Positions 30,362 through 40,674 of a stretch of 64,000 nucleotides of DNA are shown here, piece by piece. Position 1 is the stretch's first letter, and each line of letters begins with the position of its first letter. A program made the position numbers and the translations under genes. The notes under the pieces are model-generated. The model did no database searches, had not been told where the DNA came from, and saw nothing but the letters and a program-made list of their open reading frames with translations. This DNA is from Chryseobacterium tructae (GTDB lineage Bacteria; Bacteroidota; Bacteroidia; Flavobacteriales; Weeksellaceae), in assembly GCF_030409875.1 (NCBI RefSeq), contig NZ_JAUFQR010000001.1, positions 3,472,001-3,536,000 on the forward strand. Reading direction: 5' to 3'.

Positions 30362-30467
30362 TTTTATGCCCTGATTATTCTTTTGTTTGTACTGTTTTTA
30401 GAAGGGAGACAAAGGTCTAATTTTTTCTTTTTAAAAAATAATATTGCGGGTATTGATTATTTAAAAA

Positions 30468-30475
30468 TATATTTG
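30468..30475 (+). promoter_or_regulatory. -7 promoter box of the thioesterase gene
   Basis: TATATTTG matches TAnnTTTG, with a TTG 21 bases upstream (30444-30446). It places the transcription start beyond the ATG at 30477 and so favours the ATG at 30498. Confidence 0.5.
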
Positions 30476-30497
30476 TATGTATAATTTAAGACCTAAA

Positions 30498-30922
30498 ATG
30501 ATACACACAACACACTCAATACGAGTACGTTACGCAGAAACAGACCCTATGAAATATGTATACTACGGTAACTACGCTGAGTACCTTGAAGTTGCCCGGG
30601 TTGAACTCTTCAGAAACATAGGAATTTCATACGATGAAATTGAGAACCAAGGAATTTGGCTTCCTGTTTCGGAGTACAAATTAAGTATATTCGCCCAGCT
30701 TTGTATGACCAAATTCTAGAAATTCATACTTATATTAAAAAAATCCCCGGAGTAAAAATTGAATTTGAATATGAAATTTACAATGAAGAGCATATTAAAA
30801 TTACGGAAGCCTCTACTACCCTCTTCTTTTTAAATGCCCAAACTAATAAAATCATGAAGTGTCCGGATTTTCTAATGGAAATAATTGAAGCAAACTGGAA
30901 GAACACACCAAAAGATGCATGA
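30498..30922 (+). CDS. YbgC/4-hydroxybenzoyl-CoA-type acyl-CoA thioesterase (frameshifted)
   Basis: This is a hotdog-fold acyl-CoA thioesterase. The catalytic segment is RYAETDPMKYVYYGNYAEYL, with Asp in TDPM. The frame breaks at 30678-30680. One more A gives VSEYKIKYIRPALYDQIL and a 141-residue protein of usual length. I prefer the ATG at 30498 to that at 30477, as the -7 box is too close to the latter. It is divergent from dnaA. The physiological acyl-CoA is unknown. Confidence 0.88.
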
Positions 30923-31063
30923 TAAGCGATTGAGGTAGAAAGCATAGAACTTGGAAATGGAAACCCTTCATCATTAACCATTAACTATTGCCTCAGAACC
31001 TCATCTATTTACTAATTAATTCGCACCTTTGCACTTGTATTAACCCATACTTATATCAATATT

Positions 31064-31912
31064 ATGAAGATTGCATTTTTGGGGCCTCATGCCAGCTTTA
31101 CTCAACTTGCCGCTGCACAACTTTTTCCTAATGACGAGCTTTTACCACAAGCCAGCATCCTGGATTGTTTTGGTGCAGTAGAAAGCGGAGAAGCTCTCAA
31201 GGCTGTTGTTCCTTTGGAAAACTCCATAGAAGGCACTGTATCAATGACGCTGGATTATTTGTATAAGACCCCGTCTATTAAAATTGAAGCAGAGGCTGTA
31301 ATGCCCATTGCTCATCACCTGATGATTCATCCTGAAAATTCTATTGAGGAAATCGAAAGGATTTATTCACACCCACAAGCGCTCGCTCAGAGTTTTCATT
31401 TTTTAGATACCCATTATAAAGGAATTCCTAAACAGGATATTTCTTCTACAGCTGCTGCTGCTAAATTTGTTTCGGAGAATAAAGATTCCAAAATAGCTGC
31501 AGTAGCCAATCAATTTGCCGCTAATTTATATGGATTAAATATCGTCAACCGCAATATTCAGGATTTTGAACAAAATCACACCCGGTTTATCATTATTTCT
31601 AAACAACAAAATAAATATGATAACAGCCAACTGGAAACATTAGGCGAGAAATCCGGGATGCTTATTACCCTTCCTGAGGATCATCCTGGAGGACTACACC
31701 AGGTTTTATCGGTTTTTGCATGGAGAAAGATGAACCTCAGCAAAATTGAATCCAGAACATTAAAGACCGGATTGGGTAATTATTTCTTTTTTATTAATGT
31801 AGAAGGCCCTTGGGAAGATGTACTTCACGGGAATGCATTAAAGGAACTTGAATCTATCAAAGCAGATGTTGATTTTCTTGGAAATTATAAAGAATTCCTT
31901 TTAGAAAGCTAA
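31064..31912 (+). CDS. pheA: Prephenate dehydratase
   Basis: The enzyme converts prephenate to phenylpyruvate in phenylalanine synthesis. The catalytic domain spans about 1-180 (FLGPHASFTQLAA; VVPLENSIEGTVSMTLD; SSTAAAAKFV; the hallmark NHTRFIIISK). A C-terminal ACT domain (about 195-280) has GGLHQVLSVFAWRKMNLSKI, ESRTLKTGLGNYFFFI, and would bind phenylalanine for feedback control. No chorismate mutase domain is fused. It is a single gene ended by a strong terminator. Confidence 0.95.
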   Translation: MKIAFLGPHASFTQLAAAQLFPNDELLPQASILDCFGAVESGEALKAVVPLENSIEGTVSMTLDYLYKTPSIKIEAEAVMPIAHHLMIHPENSIEEIERIYSHPQALAQSFHFLDTHYKGIPKQDISSTAAAAKFVSENKDSKIAAVANQFAANLYGLNIVNRNIQDFEQNHTRFIIISKQQNKYDNSQLETLGEKSGMLITLPEDHPGGLHQVLSVFAWRKMNLSKIESRTLKTGLGNYFFFINVEGPWEDVLHGNALKELESIKADVDFLGNYKEFLLES

Positions 31913-31931
31913 AAAAAATACATATCAACTT

Positions 31932-31963
31932 AAAAGCACTGTTACTACAACAGTGCTTTTTTT
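31932..31963 (+). terminator. Terminator after pheA
   Basis: AAAAGCACTGTT pairs with AACAGTGCTTTT around ACTAC and is followed by further T. The next 298 bases up to 32262 hold only an AT-rich leader with a -7 box TATCTTTG at 32228-32235. Confidence 0.9.
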
Positions 31964-32227
31964 ATGTGAAATATAGTAAAAAAACAATTCATTACCCCTC
32001 GATATCCTATTGACAAGTATCAATAACTCCAAATAATAACCCACAATAGGGGGAAATTTTATTTTCTCAAAAACCTCATATACACTAGCTTAACAAAAAT
32101 GGAATAAAAATAACTCGTAATTAAAATATGTAACAATATACATTAAAATACAAACATACGTTTAAAAATATTACATCATATTAACATTAAAAGTGAAAAT
32201 TTCATAATGCAGAGTATAATATTTTTG

Positions 32228-32235
32228 TATCTTTG
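32228..32235 (+). promoter_or_regulatory. -7 promoter box of the exported protein gene
   Basis: TATCTTTG matches TAnnTTTG, 26 bases before the ATG at 32262. No clear TTG lies at the expected -33 spacing. Confidence 0.45.
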
Positions 32236-32261
32236 TTAGCAACTAAATAAAAATCTTGATC

Positions 32262-32968
32262 ATGAAAACTAAACTTTACAGCCTAGTATTAGCGTGTGCA
32301 ACGTTGCCACTGTTTTCCCAAGTAGGAATTAATACTTCTGCTCCAACAGCAACGTTGGACGTTAATGGAAATATGAGAGTTCGAAATACACCAGCCGCTA
32401 CCACAGTACCTGGATACCAGCTTCTAGTTCAGGATAATTCAAGCACAGAAGTATTTGCAATGGATCCACAATTGTTAATAGGGGCTGCTAATGTAAATTC
32501 AGGCATGTATTCTGCTAAAAATCAACAGGAATAAGCCTTGTAAATGTTTCGCTTTTTCCAGCAACCTTCAAACCAGTCAATTTCCTGACAGCAGAAAGAA
32601 CAATAGGATCAGCAGCTATGTTTTCTGATTCAGACAGTTCATTTATTATTCCATCTACAGGAGTGTATATGTTAGGATATACTTTCAGATACGGAACAGG
32701 ATTACAGGCAGATCTTCTTGTAAATGGTTATGGTATTGGAATAGCAAGAACAAGAAGTGGAGTGGGTACAGTTATTGACACCCGAGCGTTTTCAGGTCTT
32801 GACTTACTTGTAGCTAAGTTAACACTATCTGAAGCCAGTATCAATTCATTATATTCCTTTCAGGCCGGAGATAAAGTAAGTTTTGGTCTCACAGGAAGCA
32901 ACGTTTTATCATTATCGATTGCGGGCTCCAGTGTTTCTTCTTTCTATATCTATAAAGTCTCTAATTAA
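32262..32968 (+). CDS. Exported hypothetical protein of flavobacterial surface type (frameshifted)
   Basis: This is a secreted protein with signal peptide MKTKLYSLVLACATLPLFSQ, followed at once by VGINTSAPTATLDVNGNMRV. This opening is common in flavobacterial surface and adhesin-like proteins. The rest is beta-rich and Ser/Gly-rich (FSDSDSSFIIPSTGVYMLGY; LLVNGYGIGIARTRSG), like a C1q/TNF-type jelly-roll, but I cannot confirm that. The frame breaks at 32517-32521. One more A restores SAKNSTGISLVNVSL and gives 235 residues. No type IX sorting domain is visible at the C terminus. It is a single gene with its own promoter and terminator. Confidence 0.75.
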
Positions 32969-32997
32969 TAAGAACATATTGTTAGTTATCTATATCG

Positions 32998-33033
32998 TTA
33001 GCCCATCGCAGTATTGTGATGGGCTAATTTTTT
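32998..33033 (+). terminator. Terminator after the exported protein gene
   Basis: TTAGCCCATC pairs perfectly with GATGGGCTAA and is followed by TTTTTT. Confidence 0.9.
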
Positions 33034-33075
33034 AATGCCATTTTAAAATTCTTTATATTTGATGAAAACTATATA

Positions 33076-35306
33076 ATGAATGAGTATTTTGCAGTTATCC
33101 TAATTATAGTCATTGCCATTATTTTCAATAACCTGAACACGAAGATCCGGAAACTTGAAAAAGAGGTATCAGACCTCAATTCCAAAATCAATAAAAAAGC
33201 ACCACATACTGAGATACCCCAGGAAGCTCCTCTTGCAAAAGAAACTATTATTCCGTCACAAACACAAATTCACGAACCTCAGAGAGAAACCATCACTCCG
33301 GATGAAAATACGGAACACGCACCACTCATTCAAAAAGACTGGTTACATCCTGTTTTTGAATTTTTAAAACAAAATATTCTTACCGTTATTGGGATTTTCA
33401 CCTTAGTACTTGGGATTGGTTACTTTGTAAAATATGCTATTGACAAAAACTGGATCGGAGAAACTGCAAGAGCAGGAATTGGTCTTTGTACCGGAACAAT
33501 CATTATACTTGTTGGGCATTTCCTCAGAAAGAATTATAAGACGTTTGCCTCCATTATTACAGGAGGCGGAATTGCCGTTTTATATTTCACAACCACCATC
33601 GCCTTTCAGGAATATCATCTCTTCACTCAAAATACCGCTTTTGTCATCACTTCAGTGATCACAGCCATTTCCATTATCTTATCTTACTATTATAAAAGTG
33701 AAGTTTTGATCATTTTTTCATTGATAGGAGGTTTCACAGCCCCATTGATGATCAGCACAGGAGAAAGCAACTACTTGTTTCTTTTCACTTACCTCACTCT
33801 ATTAAATATCGGAATGTTGGCTGTTGCTTTTCTTCAGCATTGGAAAAGCGTGGGCTGGACTGCCTATGTATTTACCAGTATCTATCTTTTTTACTGGACT
33901 GTAGATTTTCCTGAGCTTTTAAGCGTTACTTTTTACCTTATCAGCTATGTTATTTTTTACATTTTTGCCCTACTCGATTATTTCAGGAAAGACCAACTTT
34001 CCGTTTATGATATTCTCATGCTGGCTTTAATCAATTGCTCAAGTGTTATCGGGTTAACTTATATCTTTAATGAATTGCAGTATGAACCTGTTATTATCTT
34101 CCCACTTATTTTTGCATTGGTAAATACCATTCTCCTATTCAGAGAATATGGAAAACGCAATTTCGGAACTTCTTTTTCTGTGTTTGCCGGAATTACAGTG
34201 AGTCTGATTACTATAGCTGTTGCTTTACAGTTTAAAACACATCTCATCACCAGTGTTTGGGCGATAGAAGCCTCCCTACTCCTTTTCATATGGAAAAAGA
34301 CCGGTCACAAAATCTTTAAAACATGTTTTCATGTTCTTTTCCCATTGGTCATTTTCGCTCAGATCATTACCTGGTGCGAATATTTCAACGCGAAGGATCT
34401 CAACATCATTTTCAATCCGGTATTTTTAACAAGCCTTGTCACTATTGTTTCAACAGGGATTAATTTATATCTATTAAAAAACAACAATAAAGAAACAAAC
34501 ACAGAGATTAATCCTTTTTTCGAGGATCTTATTACATTAGCAAGTTATGGAGTAATCTATACTGCTGTTCTTTTAGAAATCATCTACCATATTAATGATA
34601 TGCCATGGGCTGTAATAACTAGCGTAGGATTATTATACAGCATCTTTATATTTTCATTTTATTGCTGTTCAGAAAAAAACTGAGTATTGCCAATGACCTT
34701 GAAACTGGACTGATCTATCTTTTCATGATTCTTATTATGATTAATATTTCCGTTTCTACCTCATCAATCGTTACTGATATTTTATCAAAACAACTTCAGA
34801 ACAGTTTTTACTTATTGCATTTACTTCAATGGATTCCTTTTATATATGTATCTGTAAAAATAATTCCTGATACAAAATTCCACCAATCGAAAATATCCTA
34901 TTGGATTATTTCCCTTGCCTTTATTGTTTCAGTCAGTTGTGAACTTCATCATTTATATGTTTTAATCGTTTCTAAAGACCTACCAGATTCTTATGCTGCA
35001 AAAAATCATTTTAATATTCTTTATTTGCCTATTATCTGGACGATTCTTGCCAGCCTATTTATCTATATCGGATTAAAAAGAAATATTCAGGAATACAATA
35101 AAGTTGGCTTTGCTTTGATTGGATTGATGGTTGTAAAACTTTATGGTTATGATGTTTGGCAAATGGATAATATCTCAAGGATCAGTGCATTTATTGCCCT
35201 TGGAATTATTTTACTATTGAGTTCATTTACTTTTCAGCGCCTTAAAAACATCATCAAAAACATGGTTGATAAAAAAGAAGAAAACCAAAGAAATCAGGAT
35301 TTATAA
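33076..35306 (+). CDS. DUF2339 multi-pass membrane protein (frameshifted)
   Basis: This is a very hydrophobic protein of about 743 residues and some 20 or more transmembrane helices, of the DUF2339 family, whose function is unknown. It opens with one helix, a coiled coil (LNTKIRKLEKEVSDLNSKI) and a Pro/Thr-rich linker. The conserved core starts with ENILTVIGIF-like NILTVIGIFTLVLGIGYFVK and GETARAGIGLCTGTIIILVG. The frame breaks in the A7 run at 34673-34679. One more A joins FYCCSEKK to LSIANDLETG. No partner genes are obvious. Confidence 0.85.
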
Positions 35307-35419
35307 TTGGATTAAATGTTTTTATTTCTAAATAAAATGTAAAACATTTCAATATTTAATTCACATTTTATAAAAAATAACTATATTTATCACGTTTTTA
35401 ACAGTTACATATTCTGATT

Positions 35420-35842
35420 ATGAAAAAATTACTCTACTCTTTTTTAATACTGTCTTCTGCAACTTTATTTGCACAAAAAAAGCTTGCAGTTGCCAATAAT
35501 ACGATTGGAACAGAAGACCTGTTCAAATCGAAAGGCACCCACATGCAGGTTGTGAAAACATATACTACTTCAGCCAGCCTTCCTGCCAATTTGAAAAAAT
35601 ACAGCTCTGTTTTTACAAACGGAGTTACTGAGTATAAATTCACCAAAGGTCCTAATACGTTTGATGTGATCACATTAGCTGTCCTGAACGAGCAAAGTGG
35701 CATTCCTAGCAACAATTCTGTTTTTATTGATGGTAATGAATTTACCGATTCATCTACTAAAATATTTCCGAAAATTGTAGCTAAGACTGAGATCAAAAAT
35801 TATAACGGAAAGCCTACTTTCTATATTTATACAACCAAGTAA
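35420..35842 (+). CDS. Exported hypothetical protein
   Basis: This is a 140-residue protein with signal peptide MKKLLYSFLILSSATLFAQ. The mature part is short and beta-rich (LPANLKKYSSVFTNGVTEYK; SVFIDGNEFTDSSTKIFPKI) and ends in YNGKPTFYIYTTK. I recognise no family. It is a single gene ended by a bidirectional terminator shared with rarA. Confidence 0.65.
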   Translation: MKKLLYSFLILSSATLFAQKKLAVANNTIGTEDLFKSKGTHMQVVKTYTTSASLPANLKKYSSVFTNGVTEYKFTKGPNTFDVITLAVLNEQSGIPSNNSVFIDGNEFTDSSTKIFPKIVAKTEIKNYNGKPTFYIYTTK

Positions 35843-35855
35843 TTTTTAACAATAC

Positions 35856-35888
35856 AAAAAAGGATAGCATTGATTGCTATCCTTTTTT
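35856..35888. terminator. Bidirectional terminator between convergent genes
   Basis: AAAAAAGGATAGCA pairs with TGCTATCCTTTTTT around a 5-base loop. It can serve both the exported protein gene (plus) and rarA (minus). Confidence 0.92.
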
Positions 35889-35890
35889 AT

Positions 35891-37168
35891 TTAATATTTC
35901 TTTCCCCACTTCTTCTTGAGCTCTTCATAGATTTTTTTTTCTGTGGCATTATTCCCAGGTTCGTACAACTTCACATCTTTGATCTCCTGAGGAAGAAAAT
36001 CCTGATCTACAAAATTACCCTCGTAAGAATGGGCGTATTTATATTCTTTTCCATAGTCCATATCTTTCATCAACTTAGTAGGGGCATTTCTTAAATGAAG
36101 TGGCACAGGTAGATTTCCCGTTTGTTTCACCAATGCTAACGCTTCGTTAATCGCCATATATGCGGAATTGCTTTTAGGAGAAACAGCCAGATATATTGCG
36201 GCCTCACTTAGGATAATTCTTGCTTCGGGGTTTCCAATAACATTCACAGCCTGGAAGCAATTATTAGCAATCACCAATGCATTAGGATTGGCCAGCCCAA
36301 TATCTTCAGCAGCAAGAATGAGCATTCTTCTTGCAATAAACTTAATATCTTCCCCTCCGGCAAGCATTCTTGCCAACCAATATACAGCTCCGTTGGGATC
36401 ACTTCCACGCATCGATTTAATGAACGCTGAAATAATATCATAGTGCTGTTCCCCATTTTTATCATACAAAGCCATCGTCTCCTGAAGTACTTCCAGCACA
36501 TCAGAATTGATAATCTCTTTGGTTTCTGAATTTCTATACTGATTTAAAACCAATTCTACAGAATTGATCAATTTTCTCGCATCACCTCCCGAGTATTGAA
36601 TAAGGGCTTCTTTTTCAAGAACTTTAAAATCGGCTCCTTCCTCTTTATTATATCTTTCAGAAGCAATATCAACAAGTTCTTCAAGTTTTTCATAACTTAA
36701 AGCTTTCAAAACATACACCTGGCTTCTTGAAAGCAGAGCAGATACCACCTCAAAGCTTGGATTTTCGGTAGTAGCTCCTATCAAGACAATCCAACCTTTC
36801 TCTACAGCATGCAACAAAGAGTCTTGTTGCGATTTATTAAAACGGTGAATCTCATCAATAAATAAAATAGGAGATTTTCCTGAAAACAAATTCTGCTTTT
36901 TAGCATCATCAATAACATCACGAACATCCTTTACTCCTGAAGAGACAGCTGAAAGTTTATAAAATTTTCTCCCTGAGCTTTCAGAAATAATTTCAGCCAG
37001 AGTCGTTTTCCCTGTTCCCGGTGGACCCCAAAAAATAAGGGAATTGAGACTATTGTTTTCAATCATTTTTCTGATCGTCCCTTTTTCGCCGGTAAGATGC
37101 TCCTGCCCTAATACATCCTCCAGGGTTTTAGGTCTTAGTTTCTCGGCTAATGGAATATTTTGATTCAA
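35891..37168 (-). CDS. rarA: Replication-associated recombination ATPase RarA (MgsA)
   Basis: This is an AAA+ clamp-loader-like ATPase acting at stalled replication forks. It starts with [20 protein letters not shown]. Walker A is [11 protein letters not shown], Walker [17 protein letters not shown], sensor 1 [11 protein letters not shown] and sensor 2 [10 protein letters not shown]. The C-terminal tetramerisation region contains [18 protein letters not shown] and [14 protein letters not shown]. The length of 425 is normal. The start appears to be TTG at 37168; no ATG lies in a sensible upstream place. Confidence 0.95.
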   Translation of the reverse strand: MNQNIPLAEKLRPKTLEDVLGQEHLTGEKGTIRKMIENNSLNSLIFWGPPGTGKTTLAEIISESSGRKFYKLSAVSSGVKDVRDVIDDAKKQNLFSGKSPILFIDEIHRFNKSQQDSLLHAVEKGWIVLIGATTENPSFEVVSALLSRSQVYVLKALSYEKLEELVDIASERYNKEEGADFKVLEKEALIQYSGGDARKLINSVELVLNQYRNSETKEIINSDVLEVLQETMALYDKNGEQHYDIISAFIKSMRGSDPNGAVYWLARMLAGGEDIKFIARRMLILAAEDIGLANPNALVIANNCFQAVNVIGNPEARIILSEAAIYLAVSPKSNSAYMAINEALALVKQTGNLPVPLHLRNAPTKLMKDMDYGKEYKYAHSYEGNFVDQDFLPQEIKDVKLYEPGNNATEKKIYEELKKKWGKKY

Positions 37169-37256
37169 AGTACTTTTATTTTTTTTAGATCAATATTTCA
37201 GATTTCTACCCTCTGAAACTTCTAACAAAATTAAACTAATTTTCATTTTTTTACCC

Positions 37257-37264
37257 TATTTTTG
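37257..37264 (+). promoter_or_regulatory. -7 promoter box upstream of yidD
   Basis: TATTTTTG matches TAnnTTTG and ends 7 bases before the TTG start codon, which suggests a leaderless or near-leaderless mRNA. Confidence 0.45.
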
Positions 37265-37271
37265 CATTGTT

Positions 37272-37523
37272 TTGAAACTTACATTCAATAAAATCATTAC
37301 ATTTCCTTTGGTAATTTTGATAAAATTTTACCAATGGTTCATCTCGCCCCTACTTCCTAAAAATTGTCGTTACGAACCCACCTGCTCTCATTATATGATA
37401 GAGTCTTTAAGGGTTCATGGTATATTTAAAGGATTCTGGCTGGGATTCAAGAGGATTTTAAGATGTCATCCCTGGGGAGGAAGTGGCTATGACCCTGTTC
37501 CCCCGAAACATAACCATCAATAA
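37272..37523 (+). CDS. yidD: YidD, membrane protein insertion efficiency factor
   Basis: This is a small (83-residue) membrane-associated protein that assists YidC-dependent insertion. The family signature is complete: [31 protein letters not shown], and [17 protein letters not shown] with three Cys. The start is TTG at 37272; no in-frame ATG is available upstream. It lies 26 bases before lgt and is probably co-transcribed with it. It is not next to rnpA/yidC here. Confidence 0.93.
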   Translation: MKLTFNKIITFPLVILIKFYQWFISPLLPKNCRYEPTCSHYMIESLRVHGIFKGFWLGFKRILRCHPWGGSGYDPVPPKHNHQ

Positions 37524-37549
37524 AAACAAACTATTAAATCAATAGAAAA

Positions 37550-38818
37550 ATGAATACTATTTTTTTCAGAATTTACCTTGTCATATTTGCATTGGTTACT
37601 CAGTGCCTTTTTGCACAGGAATACCCTGGGGGTTTATCTGACGGAACTTTAGATATCAACGGAAACAATGTTCCTGTAAAAATCTATTCCACTACAGAAT
37701 TGGGAGACCTTAGTGCTTTTCCGGACAGAGGAATTAAAGATAATGTTCTGGTCATTCTTAACGAATCCAATTTTGAACCTGCTTATTACACTTACAGCTC
37801 TTCAACATTGGCGAGATTCAAGGATTCACAATACCAGTTTTTCGATAAAAATTTCAAACTGATCAATACAGCGGTTACCAAAGATAATATTACAACATTT
37901 AAATATGCGGTAAAATCTGCAAAACCTATTGCTGAATCTGATAAAGTTGCTCTTAAAACATCCTTTAAAATATGGGATCCTTCAAAAGGAATTCATCTTG
38001 GAGCGTTTACTTTACACTTTTACAGCTTAATGTTTGTTCTTGCATTTGGTTTAGGATATATTTTAATGACCAGAATCTTTAAAATTGACCATGTGAATCA
38101 GAAATACCTGGAACCACTTTTCACATGGACCTTAATAGGAACAATTCTTGGTGCAAGATTAGGACATGTAATTTTCTATCAACCGGAATTATTTAAAGAG
38201 GATTTCTGGAGTGTATTTCTTCCTATAAGCACCAAAAACGGAATTAAATTCACTGGATTTTCAGGATTAGCAAGTCATGGAGCAACCATTGCATTGATTC
38301 TTACCACTCTTTACTATTCATTTAAGATCATCAAGAAAAATCCTTTCTGGGTATATGACAGATTAGGCATTGTAGTGGCATTAGGAGGTGCATTTGTAAG
38401 AATGGGGAACTTCTTCAATTCAGAAATCGTAGGAAAACCTGCAGACCCTAATTCTCCATTTGCTTTACTTTTCCCACAACAAAGCAGCGAATACGGACTT
38501 ACAGTTCCACGGTATCCAAGTCAATTATTTGAAGCGGTAGGCTATGTTGCACTCTTCATTTTGTTATGGGTACTTTATAGAAAAACGAATAAAAAGTACC
38601 AACAGGGATGGTTATTTGGATTATTCTTTATCATCCTTTGGGCGATCAGATTCTTCGTAGAATTCCTGAAAGAGCCACAGGGAGATGAATTCATTCAGAT
38701 AGGAGGTTTAAATACCGGACAGGTTCTGTCTATTCCATTTATGATTGCCGGAGTAATCATCATGGTTGTTTCTAAGAAATTCAAAATTACTGAGGCTGAA
38801 AATGCAAAACCTGAATAA
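37550..38818 (+). CDS. lgt: Prolipoprotein diacylglyceryl transferase with extra N-terminal exported domain
   Basis: Lgt transfers diacylglycerol from phosphatidylglycerol to the lipobox Cys of prolipoproteins in the inner membrane. The catalytic core begins near residue 137 (FKIWDPSKGIHLGAFTLHFY). It contains GARLGHVIFY, GFSGLASHGATIAL, GAFVRMGNFFNSEIVGKP and PRYPSQLFEA. The first 135 residues are unusual: a signal peptide (ALVTQCLFAQ) and a beta-rich, apparently periplasmic domain with no family I know. Ordinary Lgt is about 260-300 residues; this one is 422. The window carries several Lgt clients (SusD, SusE, the DUF4349 protein). Confidence 0.92.
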   Translation: MNTIFFRIYLVIFALVTQCLFAQEYPGGLSDGTLDINGNNVPVKIYSTTELGDLSAFPDRGIKDNVLVILNESNFEPAYYTYSSSTLARFKDSQYQFFDKNFKLINTAVTKDNITTFKYAVKSAKPIAESDKVALKTSFKIWDPSKGIHLGAFTLHFYSLMFVLAFGLGYILMTRIFKIDHVNQKYLEPLFTWTLIGTILGARLGHVIFYQPELFKEDFWSVFLPISTKNGIKFTGFSGLASHGATIALILTTLYYSFKIIKKNPFWVYDRLGIVVALGGAFVRMGNFFNSEIVGKPADPNSPFALLFPQQSSEYGLTVPRYPSQLFEAVGYVALFILLWVLYRKTNKKYQQGWLFGLFFIILWAIRFFVEFLKEPQGDEFIQIGGLNTGQVLSIPFMIAGVIIMVVSKKFKITEAENAKPE

Positions 38819-38852
38819 TCAGGATATTCAGATCATCTCGGTTTAAAAATAG

Positions 38853-38888
38853 AAAAGGCAAATTTGTTTCATACAGATTTGCCTTTTT
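38853..38888. terminator. Terminator after lgt
   Basis: AAAAGGCAAAT pairs with ATTTGCCTTTT and TTTT follows. It lies between convergent lgt and nnr. Confidence 0.85.
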
Positions 38889-38911
38889 AAAGTTTAATTC
38901 GGTTTATTATT

Positions 38912-40429
38912 TTATAAATTTCGCTCTGTTTTTTTATTTAATTCTACAAAAACATTCCCCAATTCATTGATGACATCTGTTGGAAGCATAGATTCTTTCG
39001 AGTACTTTTTTGCCGCAAAGTCAGCAGCCTTTCCATGCAGCCAAACTCCTAAAATAGAGGTTTCTTTTTCCGAATACCCTTGTGCTAAAAGAGAAGTCAG
39101 GATTCCGGTCAGAATATCACCACTTCCTCCTTTGGCCAATCCGGCATTTCCGGTCACATTATAATAAACATCTCCTTCAGGAGTAATCACTTGTGTATGA
39201 TGATCTTTCAGTATAATATAGATATCGAACTCCCTCGCTTTTTCTTTTGCTAATTCTAATCTTTTAAAAGAGTTTTCCGTTTTCCCAAACAGCCTTTCAA
39301 ATTCTTTAGGATGCGGAGTCATAATTGACCTTTCAGGAATTAACTGAAGGTTGTTATGATTTTCAGAAATTATATTCAATGCATCGGCATCCAAGACTAA
39401 TGGAGTATGATAATCTTTCAGAAAACTCAGGAGTCCCTTTTGAGTATCTTCATGTGTTCCTAAACCGGGACCTATTCCTACTGTTGTTCCTTTATCGGGA
39501 TTAAAACTCTTTATATAGTGTTCTCCGCCTTCTATAAACATTGCTTCAGGGCAGGAAATTTGCACAATTTCATATCCACATTGAGGAGCCAATGTAAAAG
39601 TAAGCCCAGCACCGGTTTTCAATGCTGATTTTGTTGCCAATACAACCGCTCCGATCTTTCCATAACTTCCCCCAACAATAACTGCCTTACCATAATTTCC
39701 TTTGTGTGCGAATTCATTTCTCGATTTAAAAAGAGATTGAACAAAGTAATCATCTATTACAAAATAATTGGTTTTTGTTGTGTCACTATAATCTTTACTT
39801 AAACCAATATCCAAAACGATCACTTTTCCTGTGTATTTTCCAGTTTCCGGATGGAGAAAGCTTCTTTTCCAGCATTGGAAAGTCAGCGTATAATCAGCTT
39901 TTAAAACAACAAAATCACCCTCAAAAGTCTGATCAGCAGACAATCCTGAAGGAAGATCTATTGCTATTTTAATATGATCTTTTTTGTTGATCCAATCAAC
40001 CATATCTCCATACCCTTCATCTAAAGGTCTCGATAATCCAGTTCCAAAAAGAGCATCAATAATAATAGTTTTATCATCAAACTTGTAATGCTCAATCTGA
40101 CTGAAAGATCGAACGAAAATTCCAGAAGTACTTCCCAGCCTTTTAAGATTCACCCATGCATCTTCTGAGAACTCTCCTTTGATATCTTTAATAAAAACAT
40201 CAACGTCAAAGCCTTTCAGATACAACATTCTCGCTACAGCAAACCCATCGCCGCCATTATTTCCATGACCACAAAACAAAACCACCCTTCTATGAACTTT
40301 ACAATGTTCGGAGATCCAATTGGCGGCAGCCATTGAAGCTCTTTCCATCAATTGAATGGAAGATACAGGTTCATTGGAAATAGTAAACTGATCCCAACTC
40401 CGAATTTGTCCAGCTGTGAAGATTTTCAT
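38912..40429 (-). CDS. nnr: Bifunctional NAD(P)H-hydrate epimerase / ADP-dependent dehydratase
   Basis: The protein repairs hydrated NAD(P)H. The N-terminal epimerase domain (about 1-215, YjeF_N) shows FCGHGNNGGDGFAVAR, DALFGTGLSRPL and IDLPSGLSAD. The C-terminal kinase-fold dehydratase (about 230-500, YjeF_C) shows GNYGKAVIVGGSYGKIGA, VGIGPGLG, VLDADALN, TPHPKEFERL and GLAKGGSGDILTGI. The length of 505 matches the fused enzyme. It is a single gene, and the 245-base gap to mscL holds nothing else clear. Confidence 0.95.
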   Translation of the reverse strand: MKIFTAGQIRSWDQFTISNEPVSSIQLMERASMAAANWISEHCKVHRRVVLFCGHGNNGGDGFAVARMLYLKGFDVDVFIKDIKGEFSEDAWVNLKRLGSTSGIFVRSFSQIEHYKFDDKTIIIDALFGTGLSRPLDEGYGDMVDWINKKDHIKIAIDLPSGLSADQTFEGDFVVLKADYTLTFQCWKRSFLHPETGKYTGKVIVLDIGLSKDYSDTTKTNYFVIDDYFVQSLFKSRNEFAHKGNYGKAVIVGGSYGKIGAVVLATKSALKTGAGLTFTLAPQCGYEIVQISCPEAMFIEGGEHYIKSFNPDKGTTVGIGPGLGTHEDTQKGLLSFLKDYHTPLVLDADALNIISENHNNLQLIPERSIMTPHPKEFERLFGKTENSFKRLELAKEKAREFDIYIILKDHHTQVITPEGDVYYNVTGNAGLAKGGSGDILTGILTSLLAQGYSEKETSILGVWLHGKAADFAAKKYSKESMLPTDVINELGNVFVELNKKTERNL

Positions 40430-40637
40430 AAGTAAATCTGGTTTTTAAATAAATTATAAAGGATATTTCATTATGCTAAACCTCCGATAACAAAAATACA
40501 GAGACATCATTAATGAAATAAAATATAAGGATAAAGTTACAATTTCCATTAAAATGGATAATACAGATTTAGGATAAAAGCAAGCATTTTTGGAATAAAA
40601 AACTACAAAAAGTAGTGTTTTTTACATTTTTTAATTA

Positions 40638-40645
40638 TATTTTTG
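40638..40645 (+). promoter_or_regulatory. -7 promoter box of mscL
   Basis: TATTTTTG matches TAnnTTTG, 29 bases before the ATG. No good -33 TTG is seen. Confidence 0.4.
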
Positions 40646-40674
40646 TGTATATACTAATTAAAAAAATATAAATT

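Noticed and set aside
28793..30476. Replication origin beside dnaA
   Set aside because: The gaps flanking dnaA are short and I find no TTATCCACA-type boxes; in this phylum dnaA need not lie at the origin.
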